A stretch of DNA of 9,285 bases from Clostridia bacterium (GTDB lineage Bacteria; Bacillota; Clostridia; RUG12999). A program made the translations under genes and the position numbers. The notes below the pieces were generated by a model that did no database searches, was not told where the DNA came from, and was given only the letters and a program-made list of their open reading frames with translations. Where the stretch lies: positions 1 through 9,285 of the forward strand of contig JAFVVU010000007.1 of NCBI GenBank assembly GCA_017502065.1, in the 5' to 3' direction. This document shows positions 1-6,159 of this stretch, piece after piece. Numbering within the stretch: position 1 is the stretch's first letter; the number at the start of each line of letters is the position of its first letter.

Positions 1-357
1 TGCGCTGTTGCGGCAAAGGTGTTTTTAAATTCGCCTGTCCTGCGGTGTATGATGATTTCGGCGGTAGTTGGCTGGTCGGGAATTTCCGTGCATCTGCAGG
101 TGCTTGGGATAATAAAAAAAGAGGGGCTTTCGGCAAAATATTATTTTCTTGGCAAAGCGGGAATGATGGTCATTTCGCCCATTTATACATATGTTCTTTT
201 AAAACTGTTTCCGGGGGCGCTTACAACAAGTGTCTTTGCTCCGTCAAACATGGAATCTGCTGCACCTTTCCCATATATATCGTGGTTTATATGTATTGCC
301 GTAATTTTTGCCCTTGCCCTACAGCTTATTCCTGCAAAAAAAGTATTGAATAAGTGA
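1..357 (+). CDS. C-terminal part of a YlbJ-like (nucleoside-recognition/Gate family) membrane protein, 5' truncated by the window
   Basis: The reading frame is open from base 1 to a TGA at 355-357; the true start lies outside the window, and an internal GTG at 19 is probably not the start. About 118 residues are visible. They contain hydrophobic segments consistent with membrane helices, including one near the start ending in a G-W-S-G-I-S-V-H-L-Q motif, a second around VISPIYTYVLLKL, and a last one (ISWFICIAVIFALALQLI) just before a short basic tail. The GxSGxSVHxQ signature resembles the C-terminal half of YlbJ, an integral membrane protein required for spore cortex formation in Bacillus, and the wider Gate/nucleoside-recognition family of transporters. 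The family assignment comes from recalled motif resemblance, and the role in sporulation is inferred. It could instead be another Gate-domain transporter. Its 3' end overlaps the -35 element of the next transcription unit. Confidence 0.6.
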   Translation, partial: CAVAAKVFLNSPVLRCMMISAVVGWSGISVHLQVLGIIKKEGLSAKYYFLGKAGMMVISPIYTYVLLKLFPGALTTSVFAPSNMESAAPFPYISWFICIAVIFALALQLIPAKKVLNK

Positions 358-374
358 AACGACTATGATATAAT
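346..374 (+). promoter_or_regulatory. Sigma-A-type promoter with extended -10 for the CARF nuclease operon
   Basis: TTGAAT at 346-351 and TATAAT at 369-374 are separated by exactly 17 nt, with TG at 366-367 giving an extended -10. This is five of six and six of six matches to consensus. Transcription should begin near 381, a few bases before the first gene's ribosome-binding site, giving a very short leader. The -35 box overlaps the stop codon region of the upstream membrane protein gene, which suggests the CARF operon is transcribed independently of it. Confidence 0.75.
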
Positions 375-389
375 TAACTTAATCTATGT

Positions 390-406
390 AAAGGGTGATT
401 GCTATT
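390..406 (+). promoter_or_regulatory. Ribosome-binding site with ambiguous start: GTG at 395 versus ATT at 404
   Basis: An AAAGG core at 390-394 abuts the GTG at 395 with zero spacing, too close for normal initiation. The same core is 9 nt from an in-frame ATT at 404-406, a spacing seen for neighbouring genes here (9 nt for the SGNH hydrolase, 7 for the AraC and amidohydrolase genes). The in-frame ATG at 386 is followed directly by TAA, and the next in-frame ATG is about 38 codons downstream, inside the CARF domain. Initiation at ATT would give a product beginning M-K-T-L-V-E-L-F-D, like the usual N-terminus of the family as I recall it. Confidence 0.45.
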
Positions 407-1588
407 AAAACATTAGTTGAGCTTTTTGATACATGTCAGATTGAAAATGTAATTGCGGCACTTCGGTTTAAACCTGAGAAGATTGTGTTTGTAGGGTTTA
501 AGAAAATAATGACCAGGAAGAAAACCGAGGACCTGCAACGGTTTTTTGCAATGAAACAGCTTGATATACAGCTGGAATACAGAATTGTCCCAAGATATGA
601 TTATGAAGAAATTGTGTCGGGTCTTAATGCAATTATAGACGAAAATGAGGATGCCGCCTTTGACCTTACGGGCGGAAAAGAGCTTGTCCTTGTGGCGATG
701 GGCGAAATTTCGGCGGCGCGAAGCGTGCCGATGTTCCAGTTTGATGTGCGTTCGGGCGAAATGGTGCGCGTAAAAAACTGTGAAGATGTGCCCGAAACGG
801 AAAAACCCGTTATGTCAATAGAAGAAAACATTGTTCTTTCAGGCGGAGTTGTTGTGGAGGAACCGGAACAGCCCAAATGGAATCTTACAGAGGATTTTGA
901 AAAAGATGCGGCGATAATGTGGGATATCTGCAGAAAAAGCTGCCGTGCATGGAACAGAAATTCGGGCATTATAAAAATGTTTGAAGCTGTAAACGAATCA
1001 GGAGAAGGGCTTTTTGTCAAGGTATCCGCATCAAAAATGCGCGAACTACCTGATGAAAAAATAATGGACGAGCTTGTAAAAAGCGGTATGATAAAAAACT
1101 ATGCCGTAGGCGATGTTGTTACGTTTGAATATAAAAACGATCAGGTCCGCAGAGTTCTTAATAAAGCAGGGAATATACTTGAGCTTAGCGTGTATATAAA
1201 CGCTAAAAAAATTCAGGAACAGGACAGTCAGTATTATGATGATATTGATACGGGCGTTTTTGTTGACTGGGACGGCGAAAGCGGCGGACAAAACGACACA
1301 CGGAACGAGATTGACATTTTTGTTATGCGTGATCTGGTGCCGGTTTTTGTATCGTGCAAAAACGGCGAGGTTCATAAAGAAGCGCTTTATGAGCTTAACA
1401 CGGTTGCGGAAAAGTTCGGTGGAGAATATGCAAAAAAAGTGCTTGTGTGCACATATATAAGTTATTCGAAAAGCAGCCGAGAGTACATACTTCAGCGCGC
1501 ACGCGATATGAAAATTGAGGTTATTGAAGATGTGGACTTGCTTAGCGGAGAAGAGTTTTTGCAAGAAATAAGAAAAAGGATAAGATAA
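395..1588 (+). CDS. DUF1887 / Card1-like CARF-domain protein with C-terminal PD-(D/E)xK-type nuclease
   Basis: The protein has 397 residues from a GTG at 395, or 394 from an ATT at 404. Residues 1-125 form a CARF-like Rossmann domain, beginning with the KTLVELFDTCQIEN segment and carrying the diagnostic D90-L-T-G-G-K-E-L motif that binds ligand in CARF proteins. Residues 165-270 look like a winged-helix linker. Residues 290-397 resemble a restriction-like nuclease core: N304-E305-I-D307, then the strand VPVFVSCKNG with K322, then a helix with E329 and E333. Architecture and length match DUF1887 proteins. Characterised members (Card1, Can2) are cytoplasmic nucleases switched on by cyclic tetra-adenylate in type III CRISPR immunity. 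The acid normally two residues before the catalytic Lys is Ser320. No CRISPR or cas gene is visible. It is first in an operon with an SGNH hydrolase (1-nt gap) and an AraC regulator. Family membership is firm; ligand and target are unknown. Confidence 0.85.
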   Translation: MIAIKTLVELFDTCQIENVIAALRFKPEKIVFVGFKKIMTRKKTEDLQRFFAMKQLDIQLEYRIVPRYDYEEIVSGLNAIIDENEDAAFDLTGGKELVLVAMGEISAARSVPMFQFDVRSGEMVRVKNCEDVPETEKPVMSIEENIVLSGGVVVEEPEQPKWNLTEDFEKDAAIMWDICRKSCRAWNRNSGIIKMFEAVNESGEGLFVKVSASKMRELPDEKIMDELVKSGMIKNYAVGDVVTFEYKNDQVRRVLNKAGNILELSVYINAKKIQEQDSQYYDDIDTGVFVDWDGESGGQNDTRNEIDIFVMRDLVPVFVSCKNGEVHKEALYELNTVAEKFGGEYAKKVLVCTYISYSKSSREYILQRARDMKIEVIEDVDLLSGEEFLQEIRKRIR

Positions 1589-1589
1589 A

Positions 1590-2462
1590 ATGCAGAAGTT
1601 TAATGACAGTTCCCGGGTGTGCTTTCTTGGCGACAGCATCACATCGGGCGGAATCTGGATTGCAAAAATATTTGAATATTATAAAAACGCCGGAACTTCG
1701 GCTCGGTTTTACAATCTTGGTATTGCAGGGAATACAGCGGTGCTTGCACTTGATTTTCTTGAAAAAGAACCGTTTTTAAAGGATGCAACCGATGTTGTGA
1801 TCATGTTTGGAATGAACGATATAAAGCGGCAGCGGTATCTTGATGAAATAAATGAAAAGGTAAAGCCGTCGGCAATTGATGCATCAAAAACGGCACTTGA
1901 AAAGCTGGTGCAGAAACTGGCTGGAAAAAACATAATTTTATGTTCGTCCACACCGCATGCGGAAGATGCGGAAATAAACGCCGCTCTTTGTGAAATCGCC
2001 GCAAAAATGAAAGAACTGGCAAAAAACGCCGGCGTATCGTATATAGATTTTCACAAACTGTTTTCGGGCGTAATGAACAGCATAAAACTTATTGAAGATG
2101 ATAATCTGCATCCCAATCTTGTGGGAAACGCAGTTCTTGCAAATGTATTTTTAAGCCTTCAGGGGTTTGATGTTTATACGGGACAGGATGCGGCAATATG
2201 GGAAAAAGAAGCGCATTTTGACATGTGCGAAGAAAATGTGAAAAGGTTTAAAGCGGAAGCGGCACTCCGCAGTATTGAATTTGTAAAAAGAATTGTTCTT
2301 CCGTCCTGCAAAGGCGATGAAGAGGCGTATCTTGATGAGTATTATAAAAACTGTGATGCGTTTTTCCGTAAACAGATAAGCGTTTATAAACGAAGTCGGA
2401 ATAAGGAAAAAGAGCTTTTTGATACGCTTGAAAAGTATACTGAAAAGGTGGCTGTAAAATGA
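1590..2462 (+). CDS. SGNH/GDSL-family hydrolase
   Basis: The 290-residue product has the four sequence blocks of SGNH hydrolases: block I F-L-G-D-S-I at 12-17 with nucleophile Ser16, block II G47-N48, block III G-M-N-D at 74-77 with Asn76, and block V D171-x-x-H174-P completing the triad. These enzymes are esterases, lipases or carbohydrate deacetylases. No signal peptide is visible, so this one is probably cytoplasmic, which suits a small acyl or acetyl-ester substrate more than an extracellular polymer. Residues 200-290 form a charged, mostly helical C-terminal extension beyond the core fold, of unknown role. ATG 1590 lies 1 nt after the CARF nuclease stop and 9 nt after AAAAGGA at 1574-1580, so the genes are co-transcribed and probably translationally coupled. 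The substrate cannot be read from sequence; pairing with an AraC regulator hints at carbohydrate esters. Confidence 0.85.
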   Translation: MQKFNDSSRVCFLGDSITSGGIWIAKIFEYYKNAGTSARFYNLGIAGNTAVLALDFLEKEPFLKDATDVVIMFGMNDIKRQRYLDEINEKVKPSAIDASKTALEKLVQKLAGKNIILCSSTPHAEDAEINAALCEIAAKMKELAKNAGVSYIDFHKLFSGVMNSIKLIEDDNLHPNLVGNAVLANVFLSLQGFDVYTGQDAAIWEKEAHFDMCEENVKRFKAEAALRSIEFVKRIVLPSCKGDEEAYLDEYYKNCDAFFRKQISVYKRSRNKEKELFDTLEKYTEKVAVK

Positions 2463-3286
2463 ATTTTGACCTGATTTTAAGTAAATATTTATCGGCGCTT
2501 ACGGTTGAGCTTCTGGCGGGCAGACTTTTTCAGTCGGACAGCTGGACAACCAATATACACATGCTTGGATGCAACAAAATTTACTTTGTGCTTGACGGCT
2601 CGTTTCAGCTTCAGATGAACGGGAAAACGCTTGAAATAAAGAAAAATCAGCTTGCTATAATACCAGAGGGGACATATCATTCTTACCAGCTGACAAGCGA
2701 CAGTATCAAGCTGTACTGGTGTCATTTTAACTCGGCGGTAAACGGCGTGAATATATTTGAAACCTATAAAATAGAAGACAATAAATTTTTCTTTGATATA
2801 AAAGACCCGAAGAGTGTGGAAAATCTGTTTAAAACAATGCTCCTTGACGAAACAAAAAAATCGGGAGCCGCACTTGTGATGTATAAGCATGCAAAGCTTA
2901 TGGAGCTTCTTTCAATCTGCATTGAAAACAGCATGCAAAAAGACAGGGAAGAGGAATTTGAAAAAGAAGAATTTTCGGATATTATCAAATATATGTATGC
3001 ACATATAGACGAAAATATTCAGGTGGAGCATCTGGCGGAAATGGCACATTTCCATCCTAACTATTTTATCCGTGCATTCAAACAGAAATTCGGTTCTTCG
3101 CCCATAAGGTTTTTCAATCAGCTTAAGCTTGAACGGGCAAAGGAAATGCTTGCGAATACGGAAAAACCAATGAACGCTATTGCATCGGAAATCGGCATAA
3201 ACGATATGAGCTATTTTTCAAGGTTTGTAAAACAGCAGACAGGACTTTCGCCAAGTGAATACAGAAATATATATAAGGGTTTGTGA
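2459..3286 (+). CDS. AraC-family transcriptional regulator with N-terminal cupin sensor domain
   Basis: The 275-residue product has a cupin-like sensing domain at about 20-95, including a D-G-S-F-Q-L-Q-M-N-G strand pair and an I-I-P-E-G-T-Y-H-S-Y segment typical of AraC sugar-responsive regulators. A linker follows, then two helix-turn-helix motifs at about 188-210 (VEHLAEMAHFHPNYFIRAFK) and 238-260 (MNAIASEIGINDMSYFSRFV). The ending G-L-S-P-S-E-Y-R is the usual AraC/XylS C-terminus. Its ATG overlaps the SGNH stop in an ATGA arrangement and is preceded by AAAAGGTGG at 2443-2451 inside the SGNH gene. It probably activates its own operon, the neighbouring peptidase, or a sugar-utilisation locus elsewhere, in response to a small carbohydrate ligand. 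The target is inferred only from position. The last codons and the stop lie inside the terminator stem. Confidence 0.9.
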   Translation: MNFDLILSKYLSALTVELLAGRLFQSDSWTTNIHMLGCNKIYFVLDGSFQLQMNGKTLEIKKNQLAIIPEGTYHSYQLTSDSIKLYWCHFNSAVNGVNIFETYKIEDNKFFFDIKDPKSVENLFKTMLLDETKKSGAALVMYKHAKLMELLSICIENSMQKDREEEFEKEEFSDIIKYMYAHIDENIQVEHLAEMAHFHPNYFIRAFKQKFGSSPIRFFNQLKLERAKEMLANTEKPMNAIASEIGINDMSYFSRFVKQQTGLSPSEYRNIYKGL

Positions 3287-3303
3287 TTTCACAAACCCTT
3301 TTT
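3275..3303 (+). terminator. Intrinsic terminator of the CARF-SGNH-AraC operon, overlapping the araC-type gene's 3' end
   Basis: AAGGGTTTGTGA at 3275-3286 is perfectly complementary to TCACAAACCCTT at 3289-3300. The innermost pairs must open to make the loop. The stem runs into a T tract at 3299-3303. The 5' arm encodes the final Lys-Gly-Leu and contains the TGA stop at 3284-3286, so translating ribosomes would cover the hairpin. Confidence 0.85.
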
Positions 3304-3329
3304 GCATAAAATATACGGGAGGTATGTTT

Positions 3330-4232
3330 ATGCAGACACAAGGATATACATACGAAAATCTGGAACAGAACATCCGCTGGCTGAAAGAAAAATATCCGTT
3401 TATTGAAGTGGGAATTGCAGGCTACAGTCTGCTTGGACGAAACTTATATATCATAAAGCTGGGAACAGGGCAAAATGAGGTATTTTACAATGCGGCGCAT
3501 CATGCACTTGAATGGATTACAACGCCTGTGCTTATGAAATTTATTGAAGATTTTGCAGAAGGCTATGTAACGGGTAAAAATTTAAGCCGCGGATATAATC
3601 CAAGGGAAATATGGGAATCAAGCACAATTTATATAATGCCAATGGTAAATCCCGATGGGGTTGACCTTGTGATAAACGGTCTTTCGGAGGATAATCCGTA
3701 TTATAATGATTTAATAAAGTGGAATGGCGGAAGTACGGATTTTTCCACCACCTGGCAGGCAAACGCACGAGGGGTTGATCTGAACCATAACTATAATGCC
3801 GGATGGGAAATTTACAAGGAAATGGAAGCGGAAATAGGAATTACAGGTCCGGGCCCTACAAGATATGCGGGAACGGCTCCCGAATCCGAACCGGAAACAA
3901 AAACGGTTGCCGATTTTACAAGACAACATAATTTCAGGCTTGTGCTTGCATATCACGCGCAGGGAGAGGTTATTTACTGGAATTTTATGAACTTGAATCC
4001 GCCCGACGGGGAATATATAGGACGCGCGCTTTCTGTTGCAAGTGGATATTCACTTGAAACTGCAACGGGACCTGCGGCATATTCGGGATATGATGACTGG
4101 TTCACAAAGGAATTTAACCGGCCCGGATATACAATTGAGGTAGGGAAAGGGAAAAATCCGCTTCCGGTAAGTCAGTTTGGCGAAATTTATGAGGATAATC
4201 TTGAAATGTTGCTGCTTGCAGCAATAATATAA
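3330..4232 (+). CDS. M14-family zinc peptidase, gamma-D-glutamyl-L-diamino acid endopeptidase I-like
   Basis: The predicted product has 300 residues. ATG 3330 is chosen because GGGAGG at 3317-3322 lies 7 nt upstream; ATG 3324 is too close, and an in-frame ATG at 3255 would run through the preceding gene and terminator. The carboxypeptidase-type zinc site is complete: H58-A-L-E61 and H209, with catalytic glutamate E270 in Y-T-I-E-V-G. Family landmarks N-P-D-G (107-110), R-G-V-D-L-N (147-152), S-E-P-E (186-189), A-Y-H-A-Q-G-E and R-P-G-Y-T-I-E match bacterial enzymes that cleave the D-Glu-diaminopimelate bond of peptidoglycan stem peptides. The residue equivalent to the substrate-carboxylate arginine (normally DLNR) is His153. 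No signal peptide or LysM domain is visible, suggesting cytoplasmic recycling of muropeptides rather than wall cleavage. It sits between two terminators as an apparent single gene without an obvious promoter. Confidence 0.85.
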   Translation: MQTQGYTYENLEQNIRWLKEKYPFIEVGIAGYSLLGRNLYIIKLGTGQNEVFYNAAHHALEWITTPVLMKFIEDFAEGYVTGKNLSRGYNPREIWESSTIYIMPMVNPDGVDLVINGLSEDNPYYNDLIKWNGGSTDFSTTWQANARGVDLNHNYNAGWEIYKEMEAEIGITGPGPTRYAGTAPESEPETKTVADFTRQHNFRLVLAYHAQGEVIYWNFMNLNPPDGEYIGRALSVASGYSLETATGPAAYSGYDDWFTKEFNRPGYTIEVGKGKNPLPVSQFGEIYEDNLEMLLLAAII

Positions 4233-4233
4233 T

Positions 4234-4262
4234 AAAAAATGCCTGTAAAACAGGCATTTTTT
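4234..4262 (+). terminator. Intrinsic terminator after the M14 peptidase
   Basis: TGCCTGT at 4240-4246 pairs with ACAGGCA at 4250-4256 around an AAA loop, extended by A6 at 4234-4239 pairing with T6 at 4257-4262. It begins 1 nt after the peptidase TAA. The A-stem-T symmetry lets it act in either direction and separates the peptidase from the nad operon promoter. Confidence 0.9.
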
Positions 4263-4275
4263 ATTGGGGGGATGG

Positions 4276-4304
4276 TTGAAATGCGGCGAATTTTGTGATA
4301 TAAT
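4276..4304 (+). promoter_or_regulatory. Sigma-A-type promoter with extended -10 for the amidohydrolase-nadABC operon
   Basis: TTGAAA at 4276-4281 and TATAAT at 4299-4304 are separated by 17 nt, with TG at 4296-4297 completing an extended -10. Predicted transcription start is near 4311, about 27 nt before the first start codon. I see no clear inverted repeat overlapping it that would mark an operator such as a NiaR or NrtR site. Confidence 0.85.
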
Positions 4305-4337
4305 AAAATAAGTATAACTTTTTTAAAGGACAAGCTT

Positions 4338-5240
4338 ATGGAAATAATTGATTCACATGCTCATATATACGAACGCCTTTGCGGATACGGTCCGCGCGGA
4401 GAGGCAAGGGCAATTGGCGGCGGAATGGTTGAATGGGCAACCGGGCAAAAGGACCCGTTTTTAAAACCGGAACACGGCGAATATGGATTTTGCCCCGAAA
4501 AACTGCTTGAGCTTATGGATGAATCAGGGGTATCGCGTGCGGTTTTACTTCAGGCGTCAAACTACGGATTTCAGAATAGCTATACAGCGGAGGCTGTGAA
4601 AAAATATCCGGATCGCTTTACAGGTGCCGGCACGTTTGACCCGTATGCCGTGCGTGCGCAGGAGATTTTTGATAACCTTACCGGAAACTACGGGTTTAAA
4701 ATACTTAAATTTGAAATAAGCGAGTTTTATGCCATTACGGGCTATCATCCGCATTTCAAAGTAAACGGACCCGAACTTGAACCGTTTTTACAACAGGCAA
4801 ATGACCTTGGGATGACGGTTGTTTTCGATACGGGTACAATGGGCACAAAAGGCTTTCAGCCTAAGGAAATTGCCGAAGTGGCAGAAAGGTATAAAAACTT
4901 AACCGTGGTTATTGCACATATGCTTTTCCCGTCGGTAAAAGGCGATAATGACGAAAGACTTGAAATAATAAAAGAACTTGGCAAACTTGAAAATATATGT
5001 TTTGACACTGCGCAGCTTCAAGCAAAAGAGGGTACTGCAAAGCTGGAGTATATCCGAAAGGTTATGGACATAGTCGGATCAGAAAGAATTGCGTGGGGGT
5101 CGGACTGTCCCGGAGTGTTTATGAACTACACATACAGTGAATTAATTGATTATATTTGCAAATCAGGGTTCTTTACTGATAGGGAAACAGAAAATATAAT
5201 GGCAAAAACAGCACACCGCATTTATAAAATTGCGGACTGA
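4338..5240 (+). CDS. PF04909 (amidohydrolase 2 / ACMSD-like) TIM-barrel metal-dependent hydrolase
   Basis: The 300-residue product starts at ATG 4338, 7 nt after AAAGGA at 4325-4330. The H7-A-H9 motif after strand 1 (I-I-D-S-H-A-H), H194 in V-V-I-A-H and D256 in W-G-S-D-C-P are the metal ligands and catalytic aspartate of the amidohydrolase superfamily. The arrangement fits the COG2159 branch that includes 2-amino-3-carboxymuconate semialdehyde decarboxylase, gamma-resorcylate decarboxylase and related hydrolases. The strand-5 position that usually carries a His (HTG-type motif) reads V-V-F-D164-T-G, so that ligand appears replaced by Asp. It is the first gene of the operon with nadABC, 14 nt before nadA, so its expression tracks NAD synthesis. 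No signal peptide is visible, so a cytoplasmic location is expected. Substrate unknown; a role in pyridine metabolism is a guess from context. Confidence 0.75.
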   Translation: MEIIDSHAHIYERLCGYGPRGEARAIGGGMVEWATGQKDPFLKPEHGEYGFCPEKLLELMDESGVSRAVLLQASNYGFQNSYTAEAVKKYPDRFTGAGTFDPYAVRAQEIFDNLTGNYGFKILKFEISEFYAITGYHPHFKVNGPELEPFLQQANDLGMTVVFDTGTMGTKGFQPKEIAEVAERYKNLTVVIAHMLFPSVKGDNDERLEIIKELGKLENICFDTAQLQAKEGTAKLEYIRKVMDIVGSERIAWGSDCPGVFMNYTYSELIDYICKSGFFTDRETENIMAKTAHRIYKIAD

Positions 5241-5254
5241 AAAGAGGAATAAAT

Positions 5255-6148
5255 ATGGTAGAAAAAATAGGAAAACTTAAAAAAGAAAAAAACGCAGTTA
5301 TTTTAGCACATTTTTATCAGCCGGACGAAATTCAGGCAATTGCCGATTTTGTTGGCGATTCACTTGATTTAAGTCGTAAAGCCGCTGCTTGCGATGCAGA
5401 TATTATAATTTTCTGCGGCGTTCATTTTATGGCAGGCAGCGCAAAAATCCTTTCGCCCGATAAAACGGTTATGATACCCGAAAAAAGTGCAGGCTGCCCG
5501 ATGGCAGATATGGTTACTGCGGAAGATATAAAAGCACTTCGGAAAGAACATCCGGATGCCGCAGTTGTTGCATATGTTAACTCAAGTGTTGAGGTTAAAG
5601 CCGAATGCGATATTTGCTGTACCTCATCAAATGCAATAAAAATTGTAAATTCTTTGCCGAATGACGAAATTGTTTTTGTTCCCGATAAAAATCTTGGCAG
5701 CTATGTGGCGCAGTTTACCGATAAAAAAGTAATTCTGTTCAGCGGATACTGTCCTGTTCACGACAGAATTACACTGGAAGATGTTGAAAAAGCAAGAGCG
5801 GCTTATCCGGGCGTAGAAATTCTTGTGCATCCGGAATGTCCGGCAGAGGTTGTTGCGGCGGCAGATTTTGCAGGCAGCACAGCGCAGATTATTGATTATG
5901 CAACTGCTTCGGATAAAAAGGAATTTATAATCGGTACGGAAAGAGGCGTTCTTTATCCGCTTGAAAAGAAAAATCCCGATAAAAAGTTTTATATGCTTGC
6001 GGAAAACTTTACCTGCGGCGGCATGAAAAAGACAAAGCTTTCCGATATTCTCGAATGCCTTGAAACCAGTAAAAACGAAATTATAATAGATGAAGAAATA
6101 AGAAAAAAGGCAGAAAAAAGCCTTATCAGAATGCTTGAAGTTAAATAG
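5255..6148 (+). CDS. nadA: Quinolinate synthase NadA ([4Fe-4S] enzyme)
   Basis: NadA condenses iminoaspartate with dihydroxyacetone phosphate to form quinolinate in de novo NAD synthesis. The 297-residue product is the short form, full length for the Firmicutes/Thermotoga type. It shows the A-H-F-Y-Q substrate motif (18-22), D-F-V-G-D-S-L (31-37), G-V-H-F-M-A, and three cluster cysteines: C81 in A-G-C-P-M-A-D, C166 in G-Y-C-P-V-H, and C254 in F-T-C-G-G-M-K. The pseudo-repeated V-H-P-E-C-P and A-Y-V-N-S-S segments of the three-domain fold are also present. Start ATG 5255 has AGAGGA 6 nt upstream. It ends in TAG, 11 nt before nadB. The oxygen-sensitive cluster suits an anaerobe. Identification is secure. 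Confidence 0.97.
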   Translation: MVEKIGKLKKEKNAVILAHFYQPDEIQAIADFVGDSLDLSRKAAACDADIIIFCGVHFMAGSAKILSPDKTVMIPEKSAGCPMADMVTAEDIKALRKEHPDAAVVAYVNSSVEVKAECDICCTSSNAIKIVNSLPNDEIVFVPDKNLGSYVAQFTDKKVILFSGYCPVHDRITLEDVEKARAAYPGVEILVHPECPAEVVAAADFAGSTAQIIDYATASDKKEFIIGTERGVLYPLEKKNPDKKFYMLAENFTCGGMKKTKLSDILECLETSKNEIIIDEEIRKKAEKSLIRMLEVK

Positions 6149-6159
6149 GAAGTGGTAAT

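Noticed and set aside
1046..1642. A 198-residue open frame on the minus strand
   Set aside because: It lies entirely opposite the CARF nuclease gene and the start of the SGNH gene, matches no family I recognise, and has an odd Cys/Phe/His/Asn-rich composition typical of an antisense shadow.
3255..3329. An upstream in-frame start for the M14 peptidase
   Set aside because: It would translate through the AraC gene end and the terminator hairpin; the ribosome-binding site at 3317-3322 fits ATG 3330.
4263..4337. A NAD-responsive operator or riboswitch upstream of the nad operon
   Set aside because: The leader is only about 27 nt after the predicted start, too short for a known NAD riboswitch, and I see no clear inverted repeat at the promoter.
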